This document shows, in pieces, positions 49,463 to 59,080 of a stretch of DNA of 64,000 nt. The stretch comes from Rhodoplanes sp963724735 (lineage in GTDB: Bacteria; Pseudomonadota; Alphaproteobacteria; Rhizobiales; Xanthobacteraceae). Location: NCBI GenBank assembly GCA_963724735.1, contig CAVRVX010000029.1, positions 1-64,000 of the forward strand, in the 5' to 3' direction. Made by a program: the position numbers and the translations under genes. The notes beneath the pieces were generated by a model. It did no database searches. It worked only from the letters and a program-made list of their open reading frames with translations, and was not told the origin of the DNA. How positions within the stretch are numbered: the first letter of the stretch is position 1; each line of letters opens with the position of its first letter.

Positions 49463-51850
49463 ATGCGTATCCGACTTCGCGGGCTACAATGCGCGGTCCG
49501 GGCGTTTGCCTTCCTGTGGCTCACGCTCGTATTGGCTGGGACGGTCGCCGCGCAGACGCCGAGCCCTCCACCGAGCTTTGGCCTCAACTCGGTAAAATCG
49601 ACCCTCGACGCCGCCAAATCGACCCTCGACGAGATCGACGAGACGTTGAAGTCCGATCTCCTCGACGAAACGCTGGCCGACATCAGACGTCGCCTCACGC
49701 CGCTGCGATCGGACCTGCGCGGCGCAGTCGAGACGCTGGAATCCAATCTCAACGAGGCCGTCTCGCACCTCAAGCAGCTCGGGGAGCCCCCGGCCTCCGA
49801 CGACACGCCCGAGGACCCCAACATCGTCGCCGAGCGGGAGCGGCTGACGGAACAGCAGGGCGAATTCGAATCCACGCTCAAGAACGCGCGTTATCTCGCG
49901 ACGCGCGCCGATGACGTAAGCAACAAGGTCAACGAGCTCAGGCGCGGGCTGTTCGCCCGCGAGCTCTTCGCGCGCAGCGCCGGACTGTTCAATCCGGCCT
50001 TCTGGAGGGACGTCTCCGATGCCATCCCCGCCGAAGCGGCGAGGCTCGGCCAGCTGCTGCGCGCCTGGTGGATTTCCGCCCGCGACAACGGCTCGCGCGG
50101 CGCCTGGATCGGCGCCATCCTGACCCTTCTCGGGTTCGCGGTCGTCGCCGTGCTGGTGGTGCGCTGGTGGCGCGCGCGACTGTACGGCGAGGCGCCGAGC
50201 ACGCGGTTTCATCGCGCCTCGCAGGCGCTTCTCGTCATGGTGGGCGAGACCGCGGCGATGCCGGCCGTCCTCACCGTCGTCGTGCTGGTCTTGGACAATT
50301 ACGGGCTGATGCCGTCGTGGATTCGCAACATCGGCGTCGGGTTGGCGACGGCGGTCGCAACCGCCACCTTTGGTCGCGGCGTCGCCCATGGCCTGTTTGC
50401 GCCGGCCTGGCCGCAATGGCGCTTGCTCGATTGGAGTGACCTCGAGGCGTCGCGCTTCGCCGCCCATCTGACCTGGAGCGCGCGCATTCTCGGGCTCGCG
50501 ATCTTCCTCAATGTGCTCCACAGAACCACCGCGGCGCCGATTGCTCTGACGGTAGCGACAAGCGCGCTGTTGGCGCTGGGCGTGGCCTTGATCGGAGCGC
50601 ACCTGATCTGGCGCACCACGGCGGTTGGATCGGGCGCCGAGGCGGCGACTGGACCGGGGCAGCGCGGATTGCGCGTTCTGCTCATTGTCGCGGTTGCCGT
50701 AATCGCGATATCGCTCGCTGCCGGCTATATCGCGCTTGCCGCCTTCATGTCCGGCCGGCTCGTGGTGGCGCTCGCGCTCGCCGGCGGGTTTATCGTCGCG
50801 AACACTTACATCGACGCCCTCTTCACCGATCTTCTGGCCGGCGACAGCGAACGGGCGCGGGCGGTCGCGGCATTGTTGGGGGTCTCGCGGCGCGGCCTCG
50901 ATCTCCTTGCCACGCTGTTCTCTGCCGCGACGCGCCTCACGCTGCTCGTCCTCGCGGTTCTGGCCGTGATCGGACCGTGGGGCGTGTTTGCTGACGATAT
51001 GTTCGCCGCGCTCGCTGAAGCGGCTTTCGGTTGGCATGTCGCCGGCGTCAGCGTCTCGATCCAGACCGTGTTCGGAGCGATTGGGATCCTGCTGCTCGGC
51101 ATTCTCGCCGTGCGGAGCGTCCAGCGCTGGCTTACGAGGAGCTTCCTTCCGCGCACGGCGCTCGACCCGGGGCTGCAGCATTCGATCTCGGCGTTGTTCG
51201 GATATGCCGGATTGATCGCCGTGCTCTCCGCCGTGCTGGGCGCGATTGGCATCGACCTGCAAAAGATCGCCTTGATCGCCGGCGCGCTCTCGGTCGGCGT
51301 CGGCTTTGGCCTGCAATCGATCGTGTCGAATTTCGTCTCCGGCCTGATCCTGCTGGCCGAACGACCGATCCGCGTCGGCGACCTCGTGAACGTCAAGAAC
51401 GAGGAGGGGATCGTTCGCCGCATCAGCGTGCGCGCGACCGAGATCGAAACATTCGACCGGGCCAGCGTGATTATTCCCAATTCCGAGTTCATCACCGGCG
51501 TCGTAAAGAACTGGACGCACGCCAATACGCTCGGCCGCATCACGCTGAAGGTGCGGGTCGCCTTCGGGAGCGACGTGGAGAAGGTCCGCAGCATCCTTTC
51601 CGCCTGCGCACTCGAAAACCCGAAGGTGCTGCGAAGTCCGCCGCCCGGCGTTTATCTGATGGGGTTCGGCGACATCGGCCTTGATTTTGAGCTGCGCTGC
51701 ATCCTCGCCAATGTCGAGGACGCGCTCAGCGCAAAAAGCGATCTGCACGTCGCCGTGCTCCATCGTTTCCGCGACGAGGGCATTCGGATTCCCCAGCCGG
51801 GCCACGAGGAGCAGGTGCCCGGTCTGCCGCCGGTGGGTCCGCGAGGATGA
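49463..51850 (+). CDS. large MscS-family mechanosensitive channel (DUF3772)
   Basis: The product has 795 residues from ATG 49463 (GGGGAGA just before it). The order is a signal peptide (AFLWLTLVLAGTVAAQ), a periplasmic coiled-coil DUF3772-like domain (30-190, SVKSTLDAAKSTLDEIDETL), about ten membrane helices, then the MscS core. In the core, the pore helix is GALSVGVGFGLQSIVSNFVSGLILL, the beta domain has ERPIRVGDLVNVKNEEGIVRRISVRATEIETFDRASVIIPNS, and an alpha/beta tail follows. It releases solutes on hypo-osmotic shock. Its stop overlaps the CAP lipoprotein gene. Confidence 0.9.
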   Translation: MRIRLRGLQCAVRAFAFLWLTLVLAGTVAAQTPSPPPSFGLNSVKSTLDAAKSTLDEIDETLKSDLLDETLADIRRRLTPLRSDLRGAVETLESNLNEAVSHLKQLGEPPASDDTPEDPNIVAERERLTEQQGEFESTLKNARYLATRADDVSNKVNELRRGLFARELFARSAGLFNPAFWRDVSDAIPAEAARLGQLLRAWWISARDNGSRGAWIGAILTLLGFAVVAVLVVRWWRARLYGEAPSTRFHRASQALLVMVGETAAMPAVLTVVVLVLDNYGLMPSWIRNIGVGLATAVATATFGRGVAHGLFAPAWPQWRLLDWSDLEASRFAAHLTWSARILGLAIFLNVLHRTTAAPIALTVATSALLALGVALIGAHLIWRTTAVGSGAEAATGPGQRGLRVLLIVAVAVIAISLAAGYIALAAFMSGRLVVALALAGGFIVANTYIDALFTDLLAGDSERARAVAALLGVSRRGLDLLATLFSAATRLTLLVLAVLAVIGPWGVFADDMFAALAEAAFGWHVAGVSVSIQTVFGAIGILLLGILAVRSVQRWLTRSFLPRTALDPGLQHSISALFGYAGLIAVLSAVLGAIGIDLQKIALIAGALSVGVGFGLQSIVSNFVSGLILLAERPIRVGDLVNVKNEEGIVRRISVRATEIETFDRASVIIPNSEFITGVVKNWTHANTLGRITLKVRVAFGSDVEKVRSILSACALENPKVLRSPPPGVYLMGFGDIGLDFELRCILANVEDALSAKSDLHVAVLHRFRDEGIRIPQPGHEEQVPGLPPVGPRG

Positions 51851-52401
51851 GCCCGACTTTACGCCTGCCCCGACGATTTTTCGCCTCGCGCGCCGGCATT
51901 CTCGTCATGGCGGGCGTTGCGGCGGTTCTCGCCGGTTGCGCGGGCGACCGCGAACCGCCGAGCGAACCGAGCTTTTATCGGAGCCTGGCCGGCCCCAATG
52001 TCGAACTCGACGCCGCGACCGCCGCCTCGATGATCTCGGGCTATCGCCGCAACAACGGCCTTTCGCCCGTCGAAATCGACCCGCGGCTGATGCAGCTCGC
52101 GCACGAGCAGGCGCGCGCCATGGCGGAGAAGAACAAGCTCGGCCATGACGTGAAGGCCGATTTCAAGACCCGGCTTGCAGCGGGCGGCTTTGGCGGCCGA
52201 TTGGCGGTGGAAAATGTCTCTGCGGGCTATCACACATTGGCAGAGGCTTTCTCGGGCTGGCGCGATTCCCCGCCACACCGCGCCAATATGCTGCAGAATG
52301 GCGTAAGCCGCATGGGCATCGCGGCCGTCTATGCGCCGTCATCGAAATACAAGGTGTTCTGGACCTTGATTCTCGCCGCTCCCGACGCGTCGCGCGGCTA
52401 G
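51847..52401 (+). CDS. CAP-domain lipoprotein (SCP-like)
   Basis: The product has 184 residues. The signal peptide ends in a lipobox (VAAVLAGCAG). CAP motifs are seen: MISGYRRNNGLSPVEIDPRL, LMQLAHEQARAMAEKNKLGHD (His), AVENVSAGYHTLAEAFSGWRDSPPHRANML (Glu and His). It is probably anchored in the periplasmic face of a membrane. Bacterial CAP proteins are linked to envelope functions, but no reaction is established. It is coupled to the channel gene by a 4-base overlap. Confidence 0.85.
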   Translation: MSPTLRLPRRFFASRAGILVMAGVAAVLAGCAGDREPPSEPSFYRSLAGPNVELDAATAASMISGYRRNNGLSPVEIDPRLMQLAHEQARAMAEKNKLGHDVKADFKTRLAAGGFGGRLAVENVSAGYHTLAEAFSGWRDSPPHRANMLQNGVSRMGIAAVYAPSSKYKVFWTLILAAPDASRG

Positions 52402-52610
52402 GGAGAGGTCGGCGGACAGCCGCGCGGGCGGTAATGCAATGATTAGCAAGGAGGCCATGAGCGCGCTGGACGCGTTGCGTCAGGTCAAGACTCCATGCAT
52501 TCTCCGGATGAGCATGCGGCTGAAATCGCAGACGAACTGCGCTTTTGGCAGGCGCGTAAAAAAACGGCGGCGGGTAACGCTGTAGAATCCATCCGATCCG
52601 AGGAGCACCC

Positions 52611-53009
52611 ATGTCGCATCGTGTTCTGTTGCCGGCCGGCTGGAAGCCGCCGATCGGCTATGCCAATGGGATCGAAGCGATGGGCCGGCTGGTGTTCATC
52701 GCCGGCCAAGTCGGGTGGAACGCCCAACAGGCTTTTGAAAGCGAGGAGCTGACGCCGCAATTCGAGCAGGCGCTGAAGAATGTGCTCGCGGTGCTCGCCG
52801 AAGCCGGCGGGCGGCCGGAACACATCTGCCGCATCACCGCCTTCTGCTGCGACAAGCAAGCCTATCTCGCCGCGCGGCCCGCGCTCGGCCGCATCTGGAG
52901 AAAGCTGATGGGCAAGCATTTTCCCTGCATGAGTATGATTTTCGTCTCCGACCTGCTCGACAGTCCGGGCAAGATCGAGCTCGAGGCGACGGCGGTCCTG
53001 CCAGCTTGA
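52611..53009 (+). CDS. RidA-family protein
   Basis: The product has 132 residues. It is a YjgF/YER057c/UK114 fold: YANGIEAMGRLVFIAGQVGWN, LTPQFEQALKNVLAVLAEAGGRPEHICRITAFCCD and PGKIELEATAVLPA. The last motif has Glu in place of the Arg that binds substrate in true RidA enamine deaminases, so it is probably not RidA itself. Relatives are often part of catabolic clusters. It stands 209 bp after the CAP gene, in front of the transport cluster. Confidence 0.78.
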   Translation: MSHRVLLPAGWKPPIGYANGIEAMGRLVFIAGQVGWNAQQAFESEELTPQFEQALKNVLAVLAEAGGRPEHICRITAFCCDKQAYLAARPALGRIWRKLMGKHFPCMSMIFVSDLLDSPGKIELEATAVLPA

Positions 53010-53160
53010 TCAATTGTCGTAAGGAAAGACACGCCGCGTTCCAGCCGGGGCCGAACCCGGCCGGGACGATGTCAGTGGCTGAGGGTGGGGAGCCTGCGCG
53101 GAGCGCGGCAGGCGGAATGCAAATTCAGATCGGCGAACTACCGCAATCGGATATGGCGCC

Positions 53161-53934
53161 TCAACGAAAACGCGGCGGCCGCTTTTCGCGGAAAGCGGCG
53201 ACGCCCTCCTTGGACTCCGGGGTCTCGTAGAACAGCTTGACGGCCTGCATGCCCAACGCGCTGATGCCGCGGATCGAGTCGGAATCGGCGTTGCAGGCGC
53301 GCTTGGCGATGGCGATCGCCGTCGGGCTGAGCGCCAGGATCTCCTTGCACCACCGGTCCACTTCGGCGTCTAGCTCGGCATGCGGGACGACGCAGTTCAC
53401 CATGCCCATCGCCAGCGCCTCTTGCGCGCTGTAGCGCCGGCACAGGAACCAGATTTCGCGCGCCTTCTTCTCTCCGACCACGCGCGCCAGATAAGCCGTG
53501 CCAAAACCGGGATCGACCGAACCGACGCGCGGGCCGACCTGGCCGAACACCGCATTCTCCGAAGCGATCGCGAGGTCGGAGACGGTGACCAGCACATTGC
53601 CCCCGCCAATCGCGAATCCGTTGACGCGTGCAATCACCGGCTTCGGCACGTCGCGCATCAGGCCGTGCAGTTCCTCGAGCGGCAGCCCGATGGTGCCGCG
53701 GCCGCCATAGCCGCCTTCGTGCGTTCCCTGGTCTCCGCCGGTGCAGAAAGCCTTATCGCCGGCGCCGGTGAGGACGATCACGCCAGCGGACCGGTCCCAT
53801 CCAGCCTTGTTGAAGGCGTCGATCAATTCGTCGCACGTGCGGGCGCGAAATGCATTGTACCGGTCGGGGCGGTTGATGGTAATGCGAGCAATGCCTTCAT
53901 GAATATGAAAAGTAATGTCCGAATATTCTGCCAT
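53161..53934 (-). CDS. BadI-like 2-ketocyclohexanecarboxyl-CoA hydrolase (crotonase family)
   Basis: The product has 257 residues. Crotonase oxyanion-hole motifs are DKAFCTGGDQGTHEGGYGG and ARVNGFAIGGGNVLVTVSDLAIASE. VGPRVGSVDPGFGTAYLARVVGEKKAREIWFLCRRYSAQEALAMG matches BadI of Rhodopseudomonas palustris closely in my recollection. BadI cleaves the ring of 2-oxocyclohexanecarboxyl-CoA to pimeloyl-CoA. The MenB (DHNA-CoA synthase) subfamily shares these motifs and is the main alternative. GGAGGTGAGT precedes the ATG at 53934. It is divergent from the transporter cluster. Confidence 0.72.
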   Translation of the reverse strand: MAEYSDITFHIHEGIARITINRPDRYNAFRARTCDELIDAFNKAGWDRSAGVIVLTGAGDKAFCTGGDQGTHEGGYGGRGTIGLPLEELHGLMRDVPKPVIARVNGFAIGGGNVLVTVSDLAIASENAVFGQVGPRVGSVDPGFGTAYLARVVGEKKAREIWFLCRRYSAQEALAMGMVNCVVPHAELDAEVDRWCKEILALSPTAIAIAKRACNADSDSIRGISALGMQAVKLFYETPESKEGVAAFREKRPPRFR

Positions 53935-54272
53935 ACTCACCTCCATTGAAGAACGTATCCGCTATGTGTCGTTGAAATGTTCTGGCGGCGTCGCCTATGC
54001 GGGGCCGGGAGCATGCGCCAATTCCGACAACGCTTCAATCCGAACGGAACGCGTTGATTCCCGGCAAGAAACTGAGGCATGATCGACCAAATCGCCGCAG
54101 GCGAATAATAAGAACGAGCGGCTCAGACCGCACGCACGATCCCGAACAGGATTGGGCGCCAGAGAGGAAACGAGACGGATTCACGTGCCGGGAATTCTAT
54201 GTCGATCTGCAGACGGGCGGCGGACGCCGCGTTGGCCGCCCGTCTTCCGATGAGATGGGAAAGGAACATCGG
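53935..54272. other. divergent region between the BadI-like gene and livG
   Basis: 338 bases. No gene is seen. It should hold the promoters of both divergent units and possibly an IclR-type operator. A strong hairpin lies at 54211-54245. Confidence 0.45.
54211..54245. repeat. 11-bp inverted repeat before livG
   Basis: AGACGGGCGGC (54211-54221) pairs exactly with GCCGCCCGTCT (54235-54245) across 13 bases, 27 bases before livG. It could be an operator or a leader hairpin. There is no T-run. Confidence 0.5.
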
Positions 54273-55106
54273 ATGAGCGCGACCTCGGCGCCGCTGCTCG
54301 CGGCCGAGCGCATTTCGCTGCGTTTCGGCGGCGTGCGCGCGCTCACCGATGTGAGCTTCGTCGTCAATCCGGGGGAGCTGTTTTCGATCATCGGGCCGAA
54401 CGGCGCGGGCAAGACCTCGATGGTCAATTGCATATCCGGCCGCTACCGGCCGAGCGAGGGTCGCATCCTCTTTCGCGGGCGCGACATTTCCCGTCTGAAA
54501 CCGAATGCCCGCGCCGCGCTCGGGATCGGCCGCACGTTCCAGAACCTCGCATTGTTCAATCATATGACCGTGCTCGACAACATCATGATCGGCCGGCACC
54601 ATCTTCTGAAGAACAACTTCGTCACCGGGTCGCTCTATTGGCTCGCCGGCGCGCGGCGTGAGGAGCTCCAGCATCGGCGCAAAGTCGAGGAGATCGTCGA
54701 CTTCCTCGATCTGCAGGCGGTGCGCAAGGCGATCACCGGAACGCTTCCGTACGGCCTGCGCAAACGCGTCGAGGTCGCGCGCGCGATGGCGATCGAGCCA
54801 CAGCTCATTCTGCTCGACGAGCCGATGGCCGGAATGAATCTCGAAGAGAAGGAGGACATGGCGCGCTACATCGTCGATCTCAACGAGGAGCACGGCATGA
54901 CGGTGATCATGATCGAGCACGATATGGGCGTGGTCATGGATATTTCGCATCGCGTGATGGTGCTCGATTTCGGCTGCAAGATCGCCGAGGGCGAGCCGGC
55001 CGCGGTGCTCGCCGACGCGCATGTGCGGCAGGCCTATCTCGGCGAGCACGACGCGTCTGCGGCGAGCGAGCTGCGGGCGCGCAGCGGCGCGGAGGCGAGC
55101 GCATGA
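54273..55106 (+). CDS. branched-chain-type ABC transporter ATPase (LivG-like)
   Basis: The product has 277 residues from ATG 54273. Walker A is GPNGAGKT, the Q-loop lies in RTFQNLALF, the signature is GLRKRVEVA, Walker B is LILLDEPMAGMN and the H-loop is IEHDMGVVMD. The C-terminal BCA_ABC_TP_C tail (VLADAHVRQAYLGE) is typical of LivG. It energises the LivH/LivM permeases. It is followed by an acyl-CoA ligase gene with a 4-base overlap, which points to an organic acid rather than an amino acid as substrate. Confidence 0.88.
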   Translation: MSATSAPLLAAERISLRFGGVRALTDVSFVVNPGELFSIIGPNGAGKTSMVNCISGRYRPSEGRILFRGRDISRLKPNARAALGIGRTFQNLALFNHMTVLDNIMIGRHHLLKNNFVTGSLYWLAGARREELQHRRKVEEIVDFLDLQAVRKAITGTLPYGLRKRVEVARAMAIEPQLILLDEPMAGMNLEEKEDMARYIVDLNEEHGMTVIMIEHDMGVVMDISHRVMVLDFGCKIAEGEPAAVLADAHVRQAYLGEHDASAASELRARSGAEASA

Positions 55107-57040
55107 TCGACTACGCCGCGCGCGTTGCCCAGGCCGATACGTTTCCCAAGCTGCTTCGCCACAATGCGCGCGAGCATGCGAGAGAGGTCGCGCTGCGGGA
55201 GAAGGATTTCGGCCTCTGGCGCAGCTTTACCTGGGCCGATTATCACGGCCGCGTGCGGGATTTCGCGCTCGGTCTGGTGGAGCTTGGCGTCGGACGCGGC
55301 GACGTGGTCGCGCTGATCGGGGACAATCGGCCGGACTGGATGGCCGGCGAAATCGCCGCGCATGCGGTCGGCGCGATGAGCCTCGGCGTCTATCGCGACG
55401 CGCTCGAGGAAGAGGTGGCCTATCTCCTCACCTACGGCGACGCGAAACTCGTTTTCGCGGAAGACGAAGAACAGGTCGACAAGCTGCTCGGACTCGGCGA
55501 GCGAATTCCGAGCCTCCGCCACATCGTCTATGCCGATCCGCGCGGTATGCGCAAATATCGCGATCTGCGCCTGATCGCCGCCGAAGCGGTGGCAAGCCTC
55601 GGGCGCGAGCGCGCTGCGCGCGAACCTGACCTTTACGACCGGATGGTCGATGCGACCGAGGGCGATGCGGTCGCCGTGCTCTGCACGACGTCCGGCACCA
55701 CCGCGCATCCCAAGCTCGCCATGTTGTCGGGCCGGCGCATTCTGCGCCACGCAGCGGTCTATCTCGCGAGCGATCCGAAGGGTCCGGAAGACGAATATGT
55801 CTCCGTGCTCCCGCTGCCCTGGATCATGGAGCAGATCTATGCGCTCGGCAAAGCGCTCGTGTGCCGGATGAAAGTGAACTTCGTCGAAGAGCCCGAGACG
55901 ATGATGCACGATTTTCGGGAGATCGCGCCGACCTTCGTCCTGTTCGCGCCGCGGCTGTGGGAGGCGATCGCTGCCGATGTGCGCGCGCGCATCATGGATT
56001 CCTCCGCTCTCAAGCGCGGCCTCTATGAGTTCGGCATGAAGATCGGACTTGCGGCGCTTAGGCGCGGCCGGCGCTCGGCGCTCGCCGACCTGATCCTGTT
56101 CCGCGCGCTGCGCGACCGGCTCGGGTTCACGCGGCTGCGCTCGGCAGCGACCGGCGGGGCCGCGCTCGGCCCCGACACGTTCAGCTTCTTCCGCGCGCTC
56201 GGCGTCCCGCTTCACCAGATTTACGGCCAGACCGAAACGCTCGGCGCTTACACCATCCACCGTCCCGACGAAGTCGATTTCGACACGGTCGGCACGCCAA
56301 TGGACGAGAAAGTCGAGGTGCGGATCGAGGCCGCCGACGCCAACGGAGTCGGCGAGATCGTCGCGCGCCATCCCAATATGTTCCTCGGTTATTACAAAAA
56401 CGAGGAAGCGACCGCGGGCGACCTGCGCGAGGGCTGGATGCAAACCGGCGACGCCGGCTATTTCACCGACAAGCGCCATCTCGTCGTCATCGACCGGCTG
56501 AAGGATCTGGCGGTGACCGCGCAGGGCCATCGCTTCTCGCCGCAATACATCGAGAACAAATTGAAATTCTCGCCCTATATCGCCGAAGCCATCGTGCTCG
56601 GCGCCGGCCGCGATTTCCTCGCGGCGATGCTGTGCATCCGGTTTTCGATCGTCTCGAAATGGGCCGAGAAGAACCGCATCTCGTTCACCACCTACACCGA
56701 CCTGTCGTCTCGCGCGGAGGTCTGTGCGGTGTTGCGCAAGGAAGTCGAGGGGGTGAACGCCACGCTTCCGCCGGCCCAGCGCATCGCCAAGTTTCTTCTG
56801 CTCTACAAGGAGCTCGACGCCGACGACGGCGAGCTCACCCGCACGCGCAAGGTTCGTCGCGGCGTGATCAACGAGAAATACGCCGGCATCATCGAGGCGA
56901 TCTATGCCGGCGCGCCCGCGATCGACGTCGACACCGTCATCCGGTTCCAGGACGGCGCCACCCAGCGCATCCGGACGAAGCTCGCCGTGGTCGACCTGGA
57001 AGGTGCACCGGGGCCCGCGATCGCCATGGCGGCGGAATGA
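55103..57040 (+). CDS. AMP-forming long-chain-type acyl-CoA ligase
   Basis: The product has 645 residues, an ANL superfamily FAA1-like enzyme. TTSGTTAHPKLAM is the phosphate-binding loop (A3), YGQTETLGAYTIHRPDEVDFDTVG the A5 region, and GWMQTGDAGYFTDKRHLVVIDRLKDLAVTAQGHRFSPQYIENKL the A7/A8 hinge. Members inside liv clusters activate the imported carboxylate, often an aromatic or dicarboxylic acid, to a CoA thioester. Its exact substrate cannot be read. It is coupled to livG and followed by livH after 16 bp. Confidence 0.85.
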   Translation: MIDYAARVAQADTFPKLLRHNAREHAREVALREKDFGLWRSFTWADYHGRVRDFALGLVELGVGRGDVVALIGDNRPDWMAGEIAAHAVGAMSLGVYRDALEEEVAYLLTYGDAKLVFAEDEEQVDKLLGLGERIPSLRHIVYADPRGMRKYRDLRLIAAEAVASLGRERAAREPDLYDRMVDATEGDAVAVLCTTSGTTAHPKLAMLSGRRILRHAAVYLASDPKGPEDEYVSVLPLPWIMEQIYALGKALVCRMKVNFVEEPETMMHDFREIAPTFVLFAPRLWEAIAADVRARIMDSSALKRGLYEFGMKIGLAALRRGRRSALADLILFRALRDRLGFTRLRSAATGGAALGPDTFSFFRALGVPLHQIYGQTETLGAYTIHRPDEVDFDTVGTPMDEKVEVRIEAADANGVGEIVARHPNMFLGYYKNEEATAGDLREGWMQTGDAGYFTDKRHLVVIDRLKDLAVTAQGHRFSPQYIENKLKFSPYIAEAIVLGAGRDFLAAMLCIRFSIVSKWAEKNRISFTTYTDLSSRAEVCAVLRKEVEGVNATLPPAQRIAKFLLLYKELDADDGELTRTRKVRRGVINEKYAGIIEAIYAGAPAIDVDTVIRFQDGATQRIRTKLAVVDLEGAPGPAIAMAAE

Positions 57041-57056
57041 GACGAGGACTGCTGTC

Positions 57057-57950
57057 GTGAACGCCGAGCTTTTGCTCCAGCTTCTCGTCAACGGCCTCAT
57101 CGTTGGCACGCTGTACGGCGTGGTCGCGATGTCCTTCGTGCTGATCTACAAGGCGACGCAGGTGGTCAACTTCGCGCAGGGCGAATTTCTGCTGATCGGC
57201 GCCTGGGTGTGCTGGTGGCTGCTCACCAAGTATCAACTCCCGTTCTATCTCGGCATGCCGATCACGCTCGCCTTCATGCTCGCGTTCGGCGTGGCGTTGC
57301 AGGTGGTGGTCCTGCGGCCCCTGGTGGGCGAGCCGATCATCTCCGTCATCATGGTGACGATCGGCCTGTCCACCGTATTCCAGGCGCTGATGAAGTGGAT
57401 CTTCGGGACGAACCTTCAGCCTTTCCCGCCGGTGTTCACGGTCCAGACGGTGGATGTCCTCGGGCTGAAAATCCAAAGCGTGTACGTGCTGAGCCTCGTC
57501 GTCTCGCTTGCGATGATGGCGGGCATGGCCTGGTTCTTCCGCGCCACCAAGCATGGGCTTGCCATGCGCGCGACCGCGTTCGACCAGCAGGTCGCGCAGT
57601 CGCTCGGCATTTCGGTCGAGAACGTGTTCGCCATGGCCTGGGCGATTTCCGCCGCGGTGTCGGCAGTCGCCGGCGTCGTCGTGGCGGTGGTCAACGGGGT
57701 GTCCGCCGGCCTGTCCGCCTACGGCATCAAAGTGTTTCCGGCGGCGATTCTCGGCGGACTGGACAGCATCGGGGGCGCGGTCTTGGGCGGCGTCATCATC
57801 GGCCTGTTGGAGAACATCGCGCACTTCGTCGACAGCCAGTATCTGCACTGGGGCAATCTCTACGAGATCGCGCCTTTCTATGTGCTGATCATCATCCTGA
57901 TGATCAAGCCGTACGGCCTGTTCGGCACGCGCGACATCGAGCGGGTGTGA
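57057..57950 (+). CDS. branched-chain-type ABC permease LivH-like
   Basis: The product has 297 residues from GTG 57057. About eight membrane helices. YGVVAMSFVLIYKATQVVNFAQGEFLLIGA and AILGGLDSIGGAVLGGVIIGLLENIA are LivH hallmarks. It forms the channel with LivM. A GAGGA site precedes the GTG. It is read between the ligase and livM. Confidence 0.88.
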   Translation: MNAELLLQLLVNGLIVGTLYGVVAMSFVLIYKATQVVNFAQGEFLLIGAWVCWWLLTKYQLPFYLGMPITLAFMLAFGVALQVVVLRPLVGEPIISVIMVTIGLSTVFQALMKWIFGTNLQPFPPVFTVQTVDVLGLKIQSVYVLSLVVSLAMMAGMAWFFRATKHGLAMRATAFDQQVAQSLGISVENVFAMAWAISAAVSAVAGVVVAVVNGVSAGLSAYGIKVFPAAILGGLDSIGGAVLGGVIIGLLENIAHFVDSQYLHWGNLYEIAPFYVLIIILMIKPYGLFGTRDIERV

Positions 57951-57959
57951 GGATTGCCC

Positions 57960-59027
57960 ATGACGACGCTCCTCCCGGCCGGCGATTTCCGTACGACCTA
58001 TGCGGCCGACACCACCATCTTCCCCACCGTCACGAGCCGCAACGCCGCGATCGCAGGCATCCTCCTCGTATGCCTCGCGCCATTCGTGCTCAGCCAGTAC
58101 TGGCTCAGCATCCTCATCCAGATCGGCTATTTCGCCATTGCCGCGGTCGGGCTCAATATTTTGGTCGGCTTCACCGGCCAGATTTCCATTGGGCACGCCG
58201 CTTTCTTCGGGTTTGGCGCCTTCACCTCCGCCTATCTCAGCACCAAGGCCGGTATTCCCGCGTTTTTCGCGATCCCGCTGGCCGGCGTCGTCACCGCACT
58301 GGTCGGCCTGGTCTTCGGGCTGCCCGCGGCGCGCCTGAAAGGCCTCTATCTCGCAATCGCAACCCTTGCGGCGCAGTACATCCTGCTCGATTTCTTTTCG
58401 CGCGCCGACTGGTTCACCGGCGGGATCGTGCCGGCAAGCGCCGCGCCGTTCACGCTGTTCGGCTTCACGGTGCGCGGCGACCGGCAGTATTTCTATGTCG
58501 TGCTCGCCTATCTGATCGTCAGCTATCTCCTCGTGACCAATCTCATTCGCACGCGCGATGGGCGCGCGCTGGTCGCGATAAGGGACCATTATCTCTCGGC
58601 CGAGATGATGGGGATCAATCTCACCAAGTACCGGACGCTGTCATTCGGCCTGGCGGCGTTCTACGCCGGCATCGGCGGCGCGCTCTATGCGCATTATCAG
58701 GAGGTCGTGTCGAACGAGGGTTTCGGCATCGACCGCTCGATCGTCTTTCTCGCCATGGTGATCATTGGCGGCGTCGGCTCGGTGATGGGAACCTTGATGG
58801 GCACCGTTTTCATGGTGCTGCTGCCGGAAGCGATGGAGTGGATCAGCGCTTTCCTGCGCGGCGGCGCGATCGATCGCGCGCTCGCGCTCAACAACAATAT
58901 TGCGTTTCTGCGCGAGATCGCGATCGGCCTGGTGATCGTGCTTTTTCTTATCTTCGAGCCGGACGGGCTCGTCCATCGCTGGCGGCAGATCAAGGCCTAT
59001 TGGAAGCTTTACCCGTTCTCACACTGA
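57960..59027 (+). CDS. branched-chain-type ABC permease LivM-like
   Basis: The product has 355 residues from ATG 57960. After an N-terminal extension of about 30 residues there are about ten membrane helices. GLNILVGFTGQISIGHAAFFGFGAFTSAY and RDHYLSAEMMGINLTKYRTLSFGLAAFYAGIGGALYAHY are LivM signatures. The C-terminus lacks a fused ATPase. It follows livH by 9 bp. Confidence 0.88.
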   Translation: MTTLLPAGDFRTTYAADTTIFPTVTSRNAAIAGILLVCLAPFVLSQYWLSILIQIGYFAIAAVGLNILVGFTGQISIGHAAFFGFGAFTSAYLSTKAGIPAFFAIPLAGVVTALVGLVFGLPAARLKGLYLAIATLAAQYILLDFFSRADWFTGGIVPASAAPFTLFGFTVRGDRQYFYVVLAYLIVSYLLVTNLIRTRDGRALVAIRDHYLSAEMMGINLTKYRTLSFGLAAFYAGIGGALYAHYQEVVSNEGFGIDRSIVFLAMVIIGGVGSVMGTLMGTVFMVLLPEAMEWISAFLRGGAIDRALALNNNIAFLREIAIGLVIVLFLIFEPDGLVHRWRQIKAYWKLYPFSH

Positions 59028-59080
59028 GGCAAATCAAACGGAACGGTGGGCGACATCGGAGCAACAAGGAGGAAATGCTC

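Noticed and set aside
49484..51805. 773-codon minus-strand frame opposite the MscS gene
   Set aside because: Antisense shadow. The sense strand has a signal peptide, membrane helices and an MscS core.
52495..52752. 85-codon frame overlapping the RidA-like gene
   Set aside because: It overlaps a recognised gene in another frame and its residues show no family. There is no separate ribosome site.
55034..57109. 691-codon minus-strand frame opposite the acyl-CoA ligase
   Set aside because: Antisense shadow without recognisable motifs; the ligase motifs on the plus strand are clear.
57209..59080. Upstream extension of the binding-protein frame as one 1,049-residue protein
   Set aside because: The extension runs out of frame through livH and livM. 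A signal peptide and an AGGAGG site mark the true start at 59081.
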